Shown here: positions 49,055 to 59,953 of the stretch, one piece after another
Layout of the letters: every line of letters begins with the position of its first letter
How positions within the stretch are numbered: position 1 is the stretch's first letter
DNA from: Flavobacteriales bacterium
GTDB taxonomy: Bacteria > Bacteroidota > Bacteroidia > Flavobacteriales_C > GCA-002722245
Direction of reading: 5' to 3'
DNA: 64,000 nt
Assembly (NCBI GenBank): GCA_002722245.1
Contig: PBLA01000026.1
Coordinates: 1 to 64,000 of the forward strand
Position numbers and translations under genes: made by a program
The notes under the pieces: generated by a model
The model's database searches: none
Told to the model about the DNA's origin: nothing
What the model saw: the letters and a program-made list of their open reading frames with translations, nothing else

Positions 49055-50338
49055 ATGCTTTCAAACACATTCAGACATAGAATTAAAAGTCAACTACACC
49101 TTCAATTTGTATTAAAATGGCTTATTGTTGCTGTTTTTGTTGGTTCTTTATCAGGTAGTGCTTCGGCTGTTTTTCTATTAATGTTGGATTGGGCGAAACA
49201 AACTCGAGATCAATACAACTGGTTGTTATTCTTTCTCCCATTAGGTGGCGTGTTCGTTGCAGCCGGGTATAAATATTTTGGGGGGTTAGCTTCCAAAGGG
49301 AATAACCTTATTATTGAAGAGGTTCAAAATCCATCTCGAGTAATTACCTTTTTAATGGCCCCTCTTGTATTGTTTGGAACCATAATTACACATGTCTTCG
49401 GAGGGTCAGCAGGGCGTGAGGGAACAGCTGTTCAAATGGGAGCTACTATTGCGGATCAATTTAATTTCCTGAAAAAATTTTCAGAGGAAGACCGAAAAAT
49501 TCTCCTTATGTGCGGTATGGCAGCAGGTTTTTCTTCCTTGTTTGGAACCCCACTTGCCGGAACAGTATTTGCACTAGAAATAATTGTTATTGGAAGATTA
49601 CGTTATGAAGGATTGCTTCCAGTACTATTTTCTGCTTTAATTGCGAATTATGTTTGCGATTTATGGCCTATTCATCACACTCATTATCAAATAGGTGAAG
49701 TTCCTTCCTTTAATTTAAAAAATATTGGTTGGGTTTTCTTAGCGAGTATATTTTTTGGTTTCACTGCTATGGGTTTTAGTTCTGGTATGTTCTGGCTATC
49801 TCATCAATTTAAGCGCTTTATCGAAAACCCTCTTCTTAGGCCTCTATTTGGAGGGTCTATTGTTGCTCTTTGCATTTATCTGTTAGGATTTAAATATGCA
49901 GGATTAGGTATCCCAACTATCGTTGAATCTTTTAATGTTCAGCAAGGATTAGAGGTGTTTGCTGTAAAATTAATCTTAACGGTATTGACCTTAAGCGCAG
50001 GTTTTAAAGGGGGTGAAGTAACTCCTTTATTCTTTATAGGAGCTACATTAGGAAGCGCGTTAAGTTTATTTATACCACTGCCTTTAGGGTTGCTTGCGGG
50101 GTTAGGTTTCGTAGCTGTTTTTTCTGGTGCGACAAACGCACCAATAGCGTGTAGTTTAATGGGGATTGAGTTATTTGGAGGAGATTCAGCCATTTATATT
50201 GTTATTGCTTGTTTTGTAGCGTATTTTTTTAGTGGTCATACCGGAATTTATACCGCACAAATTATAGGTAGCCCAAAACACAACCTGATATCCGAATTAA
50301 AAGGCAAGCGATTAGTTGAGTTAATGAAGTGGAAGTAG
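49055..50338 (+). CDS. ClC-family chloride channel/transporter
   Basis: GGSAGREGTAVQMGATIAD, AAGFSSLFGTPLAGTVFALE, KGGEVTPLFFIGATLGSAL. Confidence 0.92.
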   Translation: MLSNTFRHRIKSQLHLQFVLKWLIVAVFVGSLSGSASAVFLLMLDWAKQTRDQYNWLLFFLPLGGVFVAAGYKYFGGLASKGNNLIIEEVQNPSRVITFLMAPLVLFGTIITHVFGGSAGREGTAVQMGATIADQFNFLKKFSEEDRKILLMCGMAAGFSSLFGTPLAGTVFALEIIVIGRLRYEGLLPVLFSALIANYVCDLWPIHHTHYQIGEVPSFNLKNIGWVFLASIFFGFTAMGFSSGMFWLSHQFKRFIENPLLRPLFGGSIVALCIYLLGFKYAGLGIPTIVESFNVQQGLEVFAVKLILTVLTLSAGFKGGEVTPLFFIGATLGSALSLFIPLPLGLLAGLGFVAVFSGATNAPIACSLMGIELFGGDSAIYIVIACFVAYFFSGHTGIYTAQIIGSPKHNLISELKGKRLVELMKWK

Positions 50339-50357
50339 GGCTTACGAAGTCGAGCAA

Positions 50358-52067
50358 TTAGTTGTAAAAATGGCATTTATAAACACTCTCATTACCAACA
50401 GCATCTGTTACAATTAATTTCATCTCGTGTTTTCCTTCAGTAATTACATTATGCTTGAAATGAGTTAGCCGATTTTTTTTATAATCGTACTCTGTAAGAA
50501 CCCATTTATCATCAATATAGCAGTTATAAGACTTTATACCTGCTAAATTATCAGTGATTTTAAAATCGAATTTAGATTGTTGTGCAATATTTTTTCCTGA
50601 ATAAACATTTAACGGTTTGATTGTAGGGGCAATCGTGTCATGGTAAATATAAAAATCACCAAAATATTTACTCTTAAAATAATAATAACCAGCGGCATAT
50701 TTACCCACATGAACTCGTACTTTTCCATCAGAAGTTTTACGGATTGCAATCAACTTGTCTGTTGGGATATCTGAAGGGAAATTACATTTTATATAAATTT
50801 CGGCCTTTTTATGAAGAGGTGTATGATCAGTGTGCGCATAATGTATATTACTCCATCTTCTTTTTGGGTGAGGTGATGTACTGTACTTAAAATCAATATC
50901 ATTATACAAGGCGCTATCAGGTATTTGAATTAAAAATCCTTGAGCACTAAACTCATTTTCATGGTGATATTGCATGTGTTGTGCAAAATTTTCATGAAGA
51001 GGCCGTTTAATAAATCCAAGTTGAGGTTTTGTATTTATCTTGAATTTCATTGTAGAGCGATTACCAGCAACATCAGTAACGATATATTCTAATTCATGAC
51101 TACCGAATTTGTTGAAAATAAGCACACCATTTTGTTCTGAAACATCATAAATACTTAAATGATTATTGGGTTCAATAAATGATTTATGAATCCATTTTTT
51201 AGCGGTTTTCTTGTAGTGGTAATCCGTATGAGCATTTAAATAAAGTGATTCCTCAAAAGGAATACGATCCATCTTTTGCTCATAAATAAGTTGGCCATCA
51301 ATTTTCAGTTTGATATTAAAAATTCCACATCGATTAGATGCTCCGTTAATTTTGTCAAGCGTTTCAATACCAAATCCAATTTTTCCAGAAACTACTGGAG
51401 TATTTTGCAATGAATAAAATGATCCGTTTCCTTGAGCTGTGAAGTATTGCGCTTCAGGACGGTGGTTAATGGTAGATTGGTCATCTAAAGGATATATTCT
51501 TATTCCTCGAATAATTGGTTTAATGTTGTCTTTAACGGGTAATCCAAATAAAAGTGCATTAAGTGCATGTTCAGAGGCTGTTTCTCTTATTTCAAAATGA
51601 AGATGTGGTCCTCCTGATCCTCCAGAGTTACCAGAAAGGGCAATTATTTCGCCTTTCTTCACTGGTATAGCGCCTGAATCAGGATACCAGTCTATCGTAT
51701 ACGATTTGTTATTGTATTGCTCCTTTTTTATAAAATCATCTAGCTTATCAGAGAATTTGTGCAGATGAGCGTAGGTTGTTGTATAACCATTTGGATGATC
51801 AATGTAGAGGACTTTACCATATCCGTTGTGTTGAATTTTTATCCTTGAGATATAACCTTCTGCTGAGGCATATACCTTTTTCCCAATGACCCCTTCAGTC
51901 TTTATATCTATTCCAGCATGAAAATGATTGGATCTTAATTCGCCAAAATTACCTGCAAGATAAAGAGGGATGTCCAAAGGAGGGCGAAAATATCCTTTAG
52001 GGAATTCATTTTGACTTTTTAGAGCAAAAACGAAACAGATTAATATGCAGAACAAACAACTTCTCAT
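50358..52067 (-). CDS. M23-family metallopeptidase
   Basis: NHFHAGIDIKTEGVIGKKVYASAEGYISRI..., GGPHLHFEIRE. Confidence 0.92.
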   Translation of the reverse strand: MRSCLFCILICFVFALKSQNEFPKGYFRPPLDIPLYLAGNFGELRSNHFHAGIDIKTEGVIGKKVYASAEGYISRIKIQHNGYGKVLYIDHPNGYTTTYAHLHKFSDKLDDFIKKEQYNNKSYTIDWYPDSGAIPVKKGEIIALSGNSGGSGGPHLHFEIRETASEHALNALLFGLPVKDNIKPIIRGIRIYPLDDQSTINHRPEAQYFTAQGNGSFYSLQNTPVVSGKIGFGIETLDKINGASNRCGIFNIKLKIDGQLIYEQKMDRIPFEESLYLNAHTDYHYKKTAKKWIHKSFIEPNNHLSIYDVSEQNGVLIFNKFGSHELEYIVTDVAGNRSTMKFKINTKPQLGFIKRPLHENFAQHMQYHHENEFSAQGFLIQIPDSALYNDIDFKYSTSPHPKRRWSNIHYAHTDHTPLHKKAEIYIKCNFPSDIPTDKLIAIRKTSDGKVRVHVGKYAAGYYYFKSKYFGDFYIYHDTIAPTIKPLNVYSGKNIAQQSKFDFKITDNLAGIKSYNCYIDDKWVLTEYDYKKNRLTHFKHNVITEGKHEMKLIVTDAVGNESVYKCHFYN

Positions 52068-52183
52068 CTAAAATAGATTACAAAAATCGGGCAAAACAAG
52101 AAAAGGAATCAATTTAAACATCTTAAAGTTAGTAACATGATCTTTTTAATTTGTTAAACTGCTCACTGAAAGTTAAATTTGTT

Positions 52184-52495
52184 ATGGTTACGAAATCTAT
52201 GGAAGAAAAGAATACTTCATTAATTGTTGACAGTTTACAGTCCAAAGTTGAAAAGCTTATCATTCAACATAAAAAGGCAAAAGAAGACCTCGTTCAATTA
52301 AAAGAAGAAAATGCATTCTTAGAGAATAAGTTAACTGAAGCAAAAGCCCAGGTAGTAGATTTAAGCGAGCAGAATAAAGTATTAAAGCTGGCGAAATCAC
52401 TTTCTGGCAAAAATGGAAAATCAACCGAAATTAAGTTGAAAATCAATGAGTTAATTCGGGAAATTGACAAATGTATAGCGCAAGTAAGTAGTTAG
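52184..52495 (+). CDS. Short coiled-coil protein upstream of zapA
   Basis: Heptad-rich LQSKVEKLIIQHKKAKEDLVQLKEENAFLENKL; 1-nt gap to zapA. Confidence 0.65.
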   Translation: MVTKSMEEKNTSLIVDSLQSKVEKLIIQHKKAKEDLVQLKEENAFLENKLTEAKAQVVDLSEQNKVLKLAKSLSGKNGKSTEIKLKINELIREIDKCIAQVSS

Positions 52496-52496
52496 A

Positions 52497-52796
52497 ATGT
52501 CCGACGTATCTATAAAGGTTAATATCGCAGGAAAGGAGTATCCTTTGAAGGTAAATGCTTCAGAACAAGAAGATGTCCTTGCCATTGAGCGAGAAATAAA
52601 AGAAAATATAGAACAGTTAAGGACGAACTACGGTGTAAATGATAAACAAGATCTTTTAGCCATGTTTTTATTTCAATATATGATGGCAAATAAAACTAAA
52701 GAAAAAACCACTTTCACAGAAGGGGATGGGGTACTTCATGAAAAATTAGAAGACCTTGAGGATTTTGTTTCCACATATCTGAAGTCTAGCATTTGA
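52497..52796 (+). CDS. zapA: Cell division protein ZapA-like
   Basis: SIKVNIAGKEYPLKVNASEQEDVLAIEREIKENIEQLR. Confidence 0.87.
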   Translation: MSDVSIKVNIAGKEYPLKVNASEQEDVLAIEREIKENIEQLRTNYGVNDKQDLLAMFLFQYMMANKTKEKTTFTEGDGVLHEKLEDLEDFVSTYLKSSI

Positions 52797-52863
52797 TATT
52801 TCTCAATCCATTGATTTTTAGTTCTTAATACGGTTTAAGTTAAACTACTTAAACAATTTTATT

Positions 52864-54396
52864 ATGATTGAAATAGTGTATGGATTAGTTGGTGTTGTGG
52901 TAGGTTTATTGGGTGGTATCTTCGTTTTGAAAGCGATAACCAATAAGCAAGCCAAGCAAATTCTTGATGCTGCCGAGAAAGACGGGGAGCAAATCAAAAA
53001 AGACAAAATTCTTCAAGCGAAAGAAAAATTTGTTCAGTTGAAGTCAGAGCATGAGAAAACGGTAAATAAGCGAAATCAGAAGATGTCGGCGACCGAAAAT
53101 AAACTCAAGCAAAAAGAAAATAGTCTTAATCAAAAAATGAACGAGTACAATAAAAAAGATAAGGAGGTACAACGTCTGCAAAATAAATTAGAAGAAAAGA
53201 TTAAGCGAAACGAAAAAAAAGAAGTTGAGTTAGACAGGCAACATCGTCGTCAGGTAGAGCAATTAGAAGCTGTTGCAGGGATAAGTGGCGAAGAAGCGAA
53301 AAAGCAGTTAGTGGAAACATTAAAGGCGGAAGCAAAAACTGAAGCGATGTCCCATATTCAAGATACGATAGAGGAAGCAAAAATGAGTGCGAATATGGAG
53401 GCAAAGAAAATAGTGATTAAAAGTATACAACGTTGCGCCACTGAAACAGCTATTGAAAATTCAGTATCCATATTTCACATTGAATCTGATGAAATAAAAG
53501 GAAGGGTGATTGGTAGGGAAGGACGTAATATTCGAGCACTTGAAGCCGCAACAGGTGTAGAGGTAATAGTTGATGACACACCAGAGGCTATTATCTTATC
53601 ATGTTTTGATCCTATTCGAAGAGAAATAGCAAGGCTGTCGTTGCATCAATTAGTAAATGATGGCCGAATTCACCCTGCAAGAATTGAAGAGGTAGTTGCA
53701 AAAACTAGAAAGAATTTAAATGAAGAAATTTTAGATGTTGGAAAGCGAACAGCCATTGATTTAGGAATTCATGGATTACATCCTGAATTAATTCGAATGG
53801 TAGGTCGAATGAAATATCGTTCCTCGTATGGTCAAAACCTGCTTCAACACTCGAGAGAGGTTGCTAATCTTTGTGCAATTATGGCTACTGAACTTGGATT
53901 AGATGTAAAAGCTGCTAAAAGAGCAGGGCTACTTCATGATATTGGTAAAGTGCCTGATGATGAGCCAGAATTACCACACGCTATTTTGGGTATGAACTTG
54001 GCCAAGAAGTTTAAAGAGAAGACTGATGTATGTAATGCAATTGGAGCTCATCATGATGAAGTTGAAATGACAACAATGATAGCGCCTATTGTACAAGTTT
54101 GTGATGCCATATCAGGTGCAAGACCAGGTGCAAGAAGAGAAATATTAGAATCGTATATTAAAAGAATTAAAGAATTAGAAGAATTAGCGCTAGGGTATCC
54201 TGGTGTGCTTAAAACATATGCAATACAGGCTGGTAGAGAATTAAGAGTAGTTGTAGAAAGTGAGAAGGTTAGTGACAAGGAGGCTGAAACATTAGCGTTT
54301 GATATTTCTCAAAAAATTCAAACAGATATGACCTATCCTGGTCAGGTAAAAGTAACTGTAATACGAGAAGTAAGAGCTGTGGGGATAGCAAAATAA
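52864..54396 (+). CDS. rny: Ribonuclease Y
   Basis: N-terminal TM and coiled coil, KH region [33 protein letters not shown] motif [15 protein letters not shown]. Confidence 0.97.
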   Translation: MIEIVYGLVGVVVGLLGGIFVLKAITNKQAKQILDAAEKDGEQIKKDKILQAKEKFVQLKSEHEKTVNKRNQKMSATENKLKQKENSLNQKMNEYNKKDKEVQRLQNKLEEKIKRNEKKEVELDRQHRRQVEQLEAVAGISGEEAKKQLVETLKAEAKTEAMSHIQDTIEEAKMSANMEAKKIVIKSIQRCATETAIENSVSIFHIESDEIKGRVIGREGRNIRALEAATGVEVIVDDTPEAIILSCFDPIRREIARLSLHQLVNDGRIHPARIEEVVAKTRKNLNEEILDVGKRTAIDLGIHGLHPELIRMVGRMKYRSSYGQNLLQHSREVANLCAIMATELGLDVKAAKRAGLLHDIGKVPDDEPELPHAILGMNLAKKFKEKTDVCNAIGAHHDEVEMTTMIAPIVQVCDAISGARPGARREILESYIKRIKELEELALGYPGVLKTYAIQAGRELRVVVESEKVSDKEAETLAFDISQKIQTDMTYPGQVKVTVIREVRAVGIAK

Positions 54397-54414
54397 TTTT
54401 TTTTATGATGGAAA

Positions 54415-54906
54415 ATGAAAATTTGCAAAAAATGTAAAGGGAAAAACCACCCAAGTGCATATCGTTGCAGATATTGTAATACATTGTTTCCTGATGGGCA
54501 AAAAATCGTCGCTCAGAGAAGAGAAAAATCAAAAGCTCTTGATGATAAAAAAACAGTTTGGAATGCAGCGGCTGTTCTTTATATTATTGGTGGGGTTTTC
54601 TCCCTTATAGGTGTTTTTTTTACTGTTTTTGCAATTTCAAGAGGTTATGGTTTTTTCTTTCATTTACCGTTAACAACTGGAGCAGTTTTCATTGGTTTAG
54701 CAATATGGTCTAAACATGAAGAATTCTGGTCCATATTAATAGGTTTTATATTGTACTCTTTGGTTGGACTTCTTCTAGTAATTATAAGTGGTTTCTCTTT
54801 TTTTATAATTATTTTCTTTTTATCGTTTGAAATTTATTTATTTCTCGGAGTTTTAAAAATAAAACGAAAACCAAAGCTAACTACGAAAGATATTTTAGAC
54901 GTTTAA
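54415..54906 (+). CDS. Small membrane protein with N-terminal zinc ribbon
   Basis: CKKCKGKNHPSAYRCRYCNTLF (CxxC...CxxC) and following TM helices. Confidence 0.65.
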   Translation: MKICKKCKGKNHPSAYRCRYCNTLFPDGQKIVAQRREKSKALDDKKTVWNAAAVLYIIGGVFSLIGVFFTVFAISRGYGFFFHLPLTTGAVFIGLAIWSKHEEFWSILIGFILYSLVGLLLVIISGFSFFIIIFFLSFEIYLFLGVLKIKRKPKLTTKDILDV

Positions 54907-54914
54907 ATAAAAAA

Positions 54915-55652
54915 TTAATATCCTGAGCCAATTAAAGGTATTTTTTCATAATCACTACCGTTAATGTCTGATGTTATTCCTCTTTCTTCGAAAACATCAA
55001 TTCCAAAAAGACCTGAGGAATATTTGATCTCAAGAAAGCCTTTTTTGGTAATTGCGGAGATGTTTTTTAATTGAAACCACCTATGGTCAACCTCTTCAGG
55101 GTTTTTATTATTTTCTAGAGTATAAACAACACCGCTGTATGAGCTAGCACGATAGTGCGAGTCTTTACCTCCAAATTTATAATGTTCGGAATGTGTTTCT
55201 GTAGATCGGCCTGCAAAATTTAACATAAGTATTAATCCAGTTATGAATACACCTCCGCCGAAAAAGTTTAAAAGAATATAGAAAACAGTTCCTATTTCTG
55301 ATATTAAGGTTTTACCCTTTTTATTCTTTTTAAATCCTAATGGAAGAGCAACTAAATTAAGAACAATACCAATTAATAAAATCATCTTAGTTATCGTTGA
55401 TAATTTAATTATGTGGTCAGGAAAAAAATAAACAATCATTAACACGCCAAAAAATAACCCCATCAAAAGGATAGTTAAATAGATATCAAATAATTTGTTT
55501 TTATTTGATTGTTTATTTGAAGTTTTTTTTAGTGCATTGTTTGTTCTTTTAACATTCCGTTTTAACGCTTTGTTTGGTGTGTTTTTTCTTACGTTTTGTT
55601 TAGTATTTCTTTTTGAAGATGTTTTTATTTGGGTCATTTCTTTTTTTGCCAA
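54915..55652 (-). CDS. Hypothetical membrane protein with Lys/Asn-rich N-terminal tail
   Basis: About 55-residue very basic N-terminus then TM helices. Confidence 0.6.
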   Translation of the reverse strand: MAKKEMTQIKTSSKRNTKQNVRKNTPNKALKRNVKRTNNALKKTSNKQSNKNKLFDIYLTILLMGLFFGVLMIVYFFPDHIIKLSTITKMILLIGIVLNLVALPLGFKKNKKGKTLISEIGTVFYILLNFFGGGVFITGLILMLNFAGRSTETHSEHYKFGGKDSHYRASSYSGVVYTLENNKNPEEVDHRWFQLKNISAITKKGFLEIKYSSGLFGIDVFEERGITSDINGSDYEKIPLIGSGY

Positions 55653-55834
55653 ATTTAATTCATAATTAGCATATTAATAATAAAAAAGAGATTAAAGTTT
55701 TTTTAATTAAGGCAACCCTTAAAAAAAAGCTCGTCTTTTAAGTGTTGTGTAAATACCAATAATTGTTCTTGCTAGTGTTGATTCCCCTTGCTGTCCTCCC
55801 TGGTTTTGCAAGGGGTTTCTATTTTAAAAGAATT

Positions 55835-57031
55835 TCACATATTGTTTGCTTGTTCCTCAATTGCTTCTAAAATCTTTTCACAACATTCATGTGCAGTTTT
55901 CTCATCCAATATTAATGGAGGCGAAATTCTTAAACATTTGTCATTAAAAAGGAACCAATCCGTTATTACTCCTTTTTGAACGCATTTTTTGATAACTCCA
56001 AAATTGAATTCTTGATCTTTAAACTCAACACAAAGAAAAAAGCCAATTCCCCGAGTTTCAACAATTGATGGGTGTTTAAGTTTTTGTAAAAACACATTGG
56101 TCACCTTTTGGACATTCTCAGTTAATTGATTTTTTTGAATTTCTTCTAAACAAGCTAGGCTGGCTGCGCAGCTAACTGCATTTCCGCCAAATGTGGTAAT
56201 ATGACCTAAAACAGGATGGTGTGTAAGTTTATTCATGATCTCTCTTTTCGCAACAAATGCTCCAATTGGCATTCCTCCACCCATTCCTTTTGCTAATGTT
56301 ATAATATCAGGAACGATGTGGTGGTGTTGAAATCCAAAAAAAGTACCTGTTCTTCCAAAACCTGTTTGAATTTCATCAACAATCATAAGCGCGCCAACTT
56401 CGTCGCATCGCTTTCGAACAGCTTCTATGTATCCTTTATGTGGCAAGATAATACCTGCCTCAGCCTGGAAAGCCTCTATTACAATAGCCGCAGTTTCATG
56501 AGTGATACGCTCAATATCATTCATATTGTTGTATTCAATAAGCGTTGTTTTAGGTAGAAGAGGGCGGAAATTGTTTTTAAATTCCTCATTACCCATTATA
56601 CTTAGTGCGCCATGTGAACTTCCGTGGTAAGCGTTTTTACACGAAATGATTTCGGTTCTACCAGTATGTCGTTTTGCTAATTTTAGTGCGCCTTCAATCG
56701 CTTCGCTTCCTGAATTCACAAAGTAAACATTATTCAATTCGCTTGGTAATAATTCGCAAATTGCTTTTGCTAACTTATTTTGAGGGTTTTGAATATACTC
56801 ACCATAAACCATCAAATGCATATATTTCTCACATTGATTTTGAATGGCCTTTACAACTCTTGGGTTACAATGCCCAACATTTGAAACAGAGATCCCTGAA
56901 ATTAAATCTACGTAACGTTTTCCAGATTGATCAATTAAATATAAGCCTTCCGCTTTTTCTATTTCTAAAGCCATTGGCTCTGGAGATGTTTGGGCAATGT
57001 AAGAATAAAACAGTTCTCTTTGTGAAATCAT
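55835..57031 (-). CDS. Class III PLP-dependent aminotransferase (acetylornithine aminotransferase-like)
   Basis: VNSGSEAIEGALKLAKRHTGR, LMIVDEIQTGFGRTGTFFGFQHHHIVPDIITLAKGMGGGMPIGAFVA. Confidence 0.93.
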   Translation of the reverse strand: MISQRELFYSYIAQTSPEPMALEIEKAEGLYLIDQSGKRYVDLISGISVSNVGHCNPRVVKAIQNQCEKYMHLMVYGEYIQNPQNKLAKAICELLPSELNNVYFVNSGSEAIEGALKLAKRHTGRTEIISCKNAYHGSSHGALSIMGNEEFKNNFRPLLPKTTLIEYNNMNDIERITHETAAIVIEAFQAEAGIILPHKGYIEAVRKRCDEVGALMIVDEIQTGFGRTGTFFGFQHHHIVPDIITLAKGMGGGMPIGAFVAKREIMNKLTHHPVLGHITTFGGNAVSCAASLACLEEIQKNQLTENVQKVTNVFLQKLKHPSIVETRGIGFFLCVEFKDQEFNFGVIKKCVQKGVITDWFLFNDKCLRISPPLILDEKTAHECCEKILEAIEEQANNM

Positions 57032-57081
57032 GGTACAAAGGTACTGGAATTCTTTTTTTTATGTGTTTTAGAATAGGAGTA

Positions 57082-57107
57082 ATAAAAAGCCCCGAATAAC
57101 GGGGCTT
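57082..57107 (-). terminator. Intrinsic terminator downstream of clpC
   Basis: AAGCCCCG-AATAA-CGGGGCTT with a T-run in the minus direction. Confidence 0.8.
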
Positions 57108-57134
57108 AAAAAACTATTGATTATGAATAATTGA

Positions 57135-59696
57135 TTATTCTGTTTCTTCGTTGTCTTTTTTAACTACTTTTTTCTTTGGCTTTAGCACTTTCATAGTAAT
57201 AGTTGAATTTTTCTCATCATAATCTACCTTAACAGTATCACCTTCAGAAACTTTAGATGTAAGAATTTCTTCTGCAAGAGCATCTTCTAAATACTTTTGA
57301 ATAGCTCTTTTAAGAGGTCGAGCACCATAGTCTTGATCGTACCCTTTATCCGCAATATAATCCTTAGCCTTGTCCGTTAGCTGAATGTTGAAACCAAGAT
57401 CATTAATTCTGGCGAATAGTTTTGCCAATTCAATATCGATTATTTTATGGATATCCTCTCTCTTTAATGAATTAAATAAGATAACATCATCAATTCTATT
57501 TAAGAATTCTGGAGCAAAAGATTTCTTTAATGCGTTTCTAATAACACCTTTTGCATGCTCATCAGCGGCAGAAGCTTTGGCAGCTGTATTAAATCCTACA
57601 CCAGTTCCAAAATCCTTAAGTTTTCTTGTTCCAACATTGGATGTCATAATAATCACTGTATTACGGAAATCCACTTTTCTACCCAATGAATCTGTTAAAT
57701 GACCATCATCAAGTGCTTGAAGTAAAAGGTTGAATACATCTGGGTGAGCTTTTTCAATTTCATCCAACAAAATAATAGAGTAGGGCTTTCTCCGCACTTT
57801 TTCTGTTAATTGACCACCTTCCTCATATCCAACATAACCAGGAGGTGCACCAACTAATCTTGAAATTGCGAATTTCTCCATGTATTCACTCATGTCAATT
57901 CTGATTAACGCATCTTCACTATCAAACATGAATTTCGCAAGCTCTTTTGTTAATTGAGTTTTCCCAACTCCAGTTGGACCGAGGAAAATAAAAGAACCTA
58001 TTGGCTTATTAGGATCCTTCAAACCAACTCTATTTCTTTGAATCGCTTTTACAACTTTTTGAATGGCTTCATCCTGACCAATGACTTTACCTTCGAGGTC
58101 TTCGGACATTTTTGCCAATCTTCCTTGTTCTTTTTCAGCAACTCTTTTGGTAGGAATACCTGTCATCATTGCAATAACCTCTGCAACATCGTCTTCAGTT
58201 ACCGTTTCTCGATGATCCTTTATATCCTCTTCCCATTTAGTCTTTGCCGCATCCAATTTTTCATTTAATTGTCTTTCTGTATCTCTTAAGCGAGCGGCTT
58301 CTTCATATTTCTGTGATTTTACAACCTGATTCTTCTCCTCCTTAACATTTTCAATATCTTTTTCAATATTAATAATCTCAACAGGTACATTGATATTAGT
58401 AATATGAACTCTTGATCCGGCTTCATCAAGGGCATCAAGAGCTTTATCAGGTAAATGACGATCAGTTATAAATCGATTGGTCATTTTTACACAGGCATCA
58501 ATCGCTTCAGGGGTATACACTACATTATGGTGATCCTCGTATCGTTCTTTGACATTATTAAGAATTTCAACAGTTTCCTCAATAGAGGTAGGTTCAACCA
58601 ATACTTTTTGAAATCTTCTTTCTAATGCACCGTCCTTTTCGATGTATTGACGGAATTCATCTAAAGTAGTAGCTCCTATACATTGTACCTCTCCTCTTGC
58701 CAGAGCAGGCTTAAACATATTGGAGGCATCTAAAGATCCAGAAGCACCACCAGCGCCAATAATCGTATGTATTTCATCAATGAACAAAATTATTTCTGGA
58801 GATTTTTCCAATTCGTTCATTACTGCTTTCATCCTTTCTTCAAACTGACCTCTGTATTTGGTGCCAGCAACAAGAGAAGCTAAATCAAGGGTGACAATTC
58901 GTTTGCCAAATAAAACTCTTGATACTTTTCTTTGAACAATTCTTAGGGCCAAACCTTCTGCAATAGCCGATTTACCTACACCCGGTTCACCAATAAGTAT
59001 GGGGTTGTTTTTCTTTCTACGTGAAAGAATTTGAGACACACGCTCAATTTCACCCCCCCTTCCAACTATAGGGTCCAATTTACCATCCATGGCCATTTGC
59101 GTCAAATCTCTTCCGAAATTGTCAAGGACAGGAGTTTTACTTTTTGAATCTCCTGGTTTCTTGGATGAATATCCACTTCCACCTTCATTTCCTCCGTTAG
59201 AGTCCGTATTTTCATCTCCCTCAGCTGGACCGCCTGGGAATTCTGCCTTTGGGTCAGTTTCTTCTTCAATCATATCCATTTCATTCTTTACAGTTTCGTA
59301 ATCAACGTTAAATTCTTCAAATACATTGGTTACGACATTATCATCATCTTTTAGTATGCTCAACAATAAGTGTTCCGTTCCTATTAAAGTACTTTTAAAT
59401 AGTTTCGCTTCCAGATAAGTAATTTTAAGTGCTCTCTCTGCTTGCTTTACTAAAGGGATGTTTCCGCTTTGATTAAAATTATTTGATTTAGGTTTAATTT
59501 CGGCCTCAATTGATTTACGAACCTCTTGCAAATTTACTTTGATGGCTTTTAGAATTTTAATCGCATTTCCTTCTCCTTCTCTCAAAATTCCAAGGAATAA
59601 ATGCTCTACACCAATATAGTCATGACCGAGTCTTAGCGCCTCTTCACGACTGTACGTGATCACATCTTTTACCCTTGGTGAAAATTTAGCTTCCAT
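57135..59696 (-). CDS. clpC: ATP-dependent Clp protease ATP-binding subunit ClpC
   Basis: Clp_N repeats, [15 protein letters not shown] and [15 protein letters not shown] Walker A motifs, UVR-like [18 protein letters not shown]. Confidence 0.96.
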   Translation of the reverse strand: MEAKFSPRVKDVITYSREEALRLGHDYIGVEHLFLGILREGEGNAIKILKAIKVNLQEVRKSIEAEIKPKSNNFNQSGNIPLVKQAERALKITYLEAKLFKSTLIGTEHLLLSILKDDDNVVTNVFEEFNVDYETVKNEMDMIEEETDPKAEFPGGPAEGDENTDSNGGNEGGSGYSSKKPGDSKSKTPVLDNFGRDLTQMAMDGKLDPIVGRGGEIERVSQILSRRKKNNPILIGEPGVGKSAIAEGLALRIVQRKVSRVLFGKRIVTLDLASLVAGTKYRGQFEERMKAVMNELEKSPEIILFIDEIHTIIGAGGASGSLDASNMFKPALARGEVQCIGATTLDEFRQYIEKDGALERRFQKVLVEPTSIEETVEILNNVKERYEDHHNVVYTPEAIDACVKMTNRFITDRHLPDKALDALDEAGSRVHITNINVPVEIINIEKDIENVKEEKNQVVKSQKYEEAARLRDTERQLNEKLDAAKTKWEEDIKDHRETVTEDDVAEVIAMMTGIPTKRVAEKEQGRLAKMSEDLEGKVIGQDEAIQKVVKAIQRNRVGLKDPNKPIGSFIFLGPTGVGKTQLTKELAKFMFDSEDALIRIDMSEYMEKFAISRLVGAPPGYVGYEEGGQLTEKVRRKPYSIILLDEIEKAHPDVFNLLLQALDDGHLTDSLGRKVDFRNTVIIMTSNVGTRKLKDFGTGVGFNTAAKASAADEHAKGVIRNALKKSFAPEFLNRIDDVILFNSLKREDIHKIIDIELAKLFARINDLGFNIQLTDKAKDYIADKGYDQDYGARPLKRAIQKYLEDALAEEILTSKVSEGDTVKVDYDEKNSTITMKVLKPKKKVVKKDNEETE

Positions 59697-59953
59697 ACAC
59701 TTATTATTATCTCCTTACTAATCTAATGAAATTATGGTAAAATCAAAGCGAAAAGATAAGTCCTTAACTATAATTACGCGACTATTTTTGGGTTTGTTTT
59801 TAAAAAGTATGCTTATTAACATAATTTTGTTGGAAAGTACCGTAAAATTAAGGGTTTAGAAAGATTCTTATTTGTTATTTTAGATGTTTGTTCTTCCGTA
59901 TTTTTAAGAGCAAAATTTGTAATCTAATAAAAATCTGTAATTCGTTATAAAAC

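Noticed and set aside
52797-52863. Possible 6S RNA between zapA and rny (6S adjoins zapA in some other phyla)
   Set aside because: The gap is only 67 nt, too short for 6S RNA, and shows no long hairpin.
57385-58268. ORFs of 105 and 104 aa opposite clpC
   Set aside because: Shadow frames of a conserved AAA+ protein.
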